Shown here piece after piece: positions 5,691 through 5,881 of a DNA stretch of 5,881 bases. Location: positions 1-5,881 of the forward strand of contig JAIOOZ010000197.1 of assembly GCA_021414185.1 (NCBI GenBank). The letters run 5' to 3'. The stretch is from Betaproteobacteria bacterium (GTDB lineage Bacteria > Pseudomonadota > Gammaproteobacteria > Burkholderiales > SG8-41). Every line of letters begins with the position of its first letter. Position 1 is the first letter of the stretch. A program made the position numbers and the translations under genes. The notes below the pieces were generated by a model, which worked only from the letters and a program-made list of their open reading frames with translations, was not told where the DNA came from and did no database searches.

Positions 5691-5881
5691 GTGAGCGTGG
5701 CGGCAGACAACCTGATAGAAATTAGCGGCGTCGGTTATTCCTATGACCGGCGACGCACTATCCTGACCGGAATCGACATGGTCATTCCGCGCGGCAAGGT
5801 CGTCGCCATCATGGGCATCAGCGGGTCCGGCAAGACCACGCTGCTGCGCCTGATCGGCGGTGCTTTGAAGCCGACCCAGGG
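5691..5881 (+). CDS. mlaF: MlaF-like ATPase of the Mla phospholipid transport system, 5' part only
   Basis: Cytoplasmic ATPase that would power the MlaFEDB complex, which with MlaC and MlaA keeps phospholipids out of the outer leaflet of the outer membrane. Only 63 codons are visible before the right edge. They hold the opening strand NLIEISGVGYSYD (7-19), RGKVVAIMGISGSGKT with Walker A at 42-49, and TLLRLIGGALKP directly after. The RGK-x-x-AIMG lead-in and the TTLLRLIGG run are typical of MlaF (Ttg2A) rather than of other ABC ATPases. The start is GTG at 5691 or GTG at 5697: there is an in-frame TAA at 5652 and no ATG between. No clear Shine-Dalgarno site precedes either. It is transcribed divergently from the ABC-2-type ATPase, and mlaE, mlaD and others would be expected beyond the window. 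Confidence 0.83.
   Translation, partial: MSVAADNLIEISGVGYSYDRRRTILTGIDMVIPRGKVVAIMGISGSGKTTLLRLIGGALKPTQ

Noticed and set aside
5398..5694. Plus-strand open frame ending next to the MlaF-like gene
   Set aside because: It is antisense to the ABC ATPase Walker A region, has no recognisable domain, and its end at 5694 only overlaps the MlaF start by chance of a GTGA sequence.

Overview
The window suggests a GC-rich Gram-negative proteobacterium, most likely a betaproteobacterium. Two things point there: genes for outer-membrane and envelope machinery (a lipoprotein secretin of the MSHA-pilus type and an MlaF-type lipid-transport ATPase), and the overall character of the proteins. This placement is inferred from family resemblance only; no marker gene is present.

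Layout. Four genes lie head to tail on the minus strand, so in transcription order they run from right to left: an ABC-2-type ATP-binding protein (4876-5586), a sigma-54-dependent NtrC-type response regulator (3352-4803), an ExeA/MshM-type AAA ATPase with a transmembrane segment and a C-terminal SPOR-like domain (1701-3284), and an MshL-type secretin lipoprotein (1639 down to the left edge, where its C-terminus is cut off). Gaps between them are 60-75 bp. One gene runs the other way on the plus strand at the right edge: the first 63 codons of an MlaF-like ATPase (from 5691). A promoter-like pair of hexamers sits in front of it, in the roughly 100 bp divergent region. No stretch longer than about 110 bp lacks a gene, and no RNA gene, CRISPR array, insertion sequence or clear rho-independent terminator was seen.

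How the genes work together. The secretin would form the outer-membrane pore of an MSHA-type type IV pilus. The AAA/SPOR protein is probably its inner-membrane and peptidoglycan-binding assembly partner. The response regulator directly upstream is the obvious candidate to control the cluster, although no histidine kinase and no convincing -24/-12 promoter lie in the window. More pilus genes are expected beyond the left edge. The two ABC ATPases at the right are a separate matter: MlaF belongs to retrograde phospholipid trafficking between the membranes, and the ABC-2-type ATPase has no permease beside it.

The most notable points are the SPOR-like domain on the pilus ATPase, the regulator placed at the head of the pilus genes, and signs that the N-terminus of the ABC-2 ATPase is frame-disrupted. 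I do not see a wholly new system; most of the window is an MSHA-type pilus cluster meeting an mla locus.
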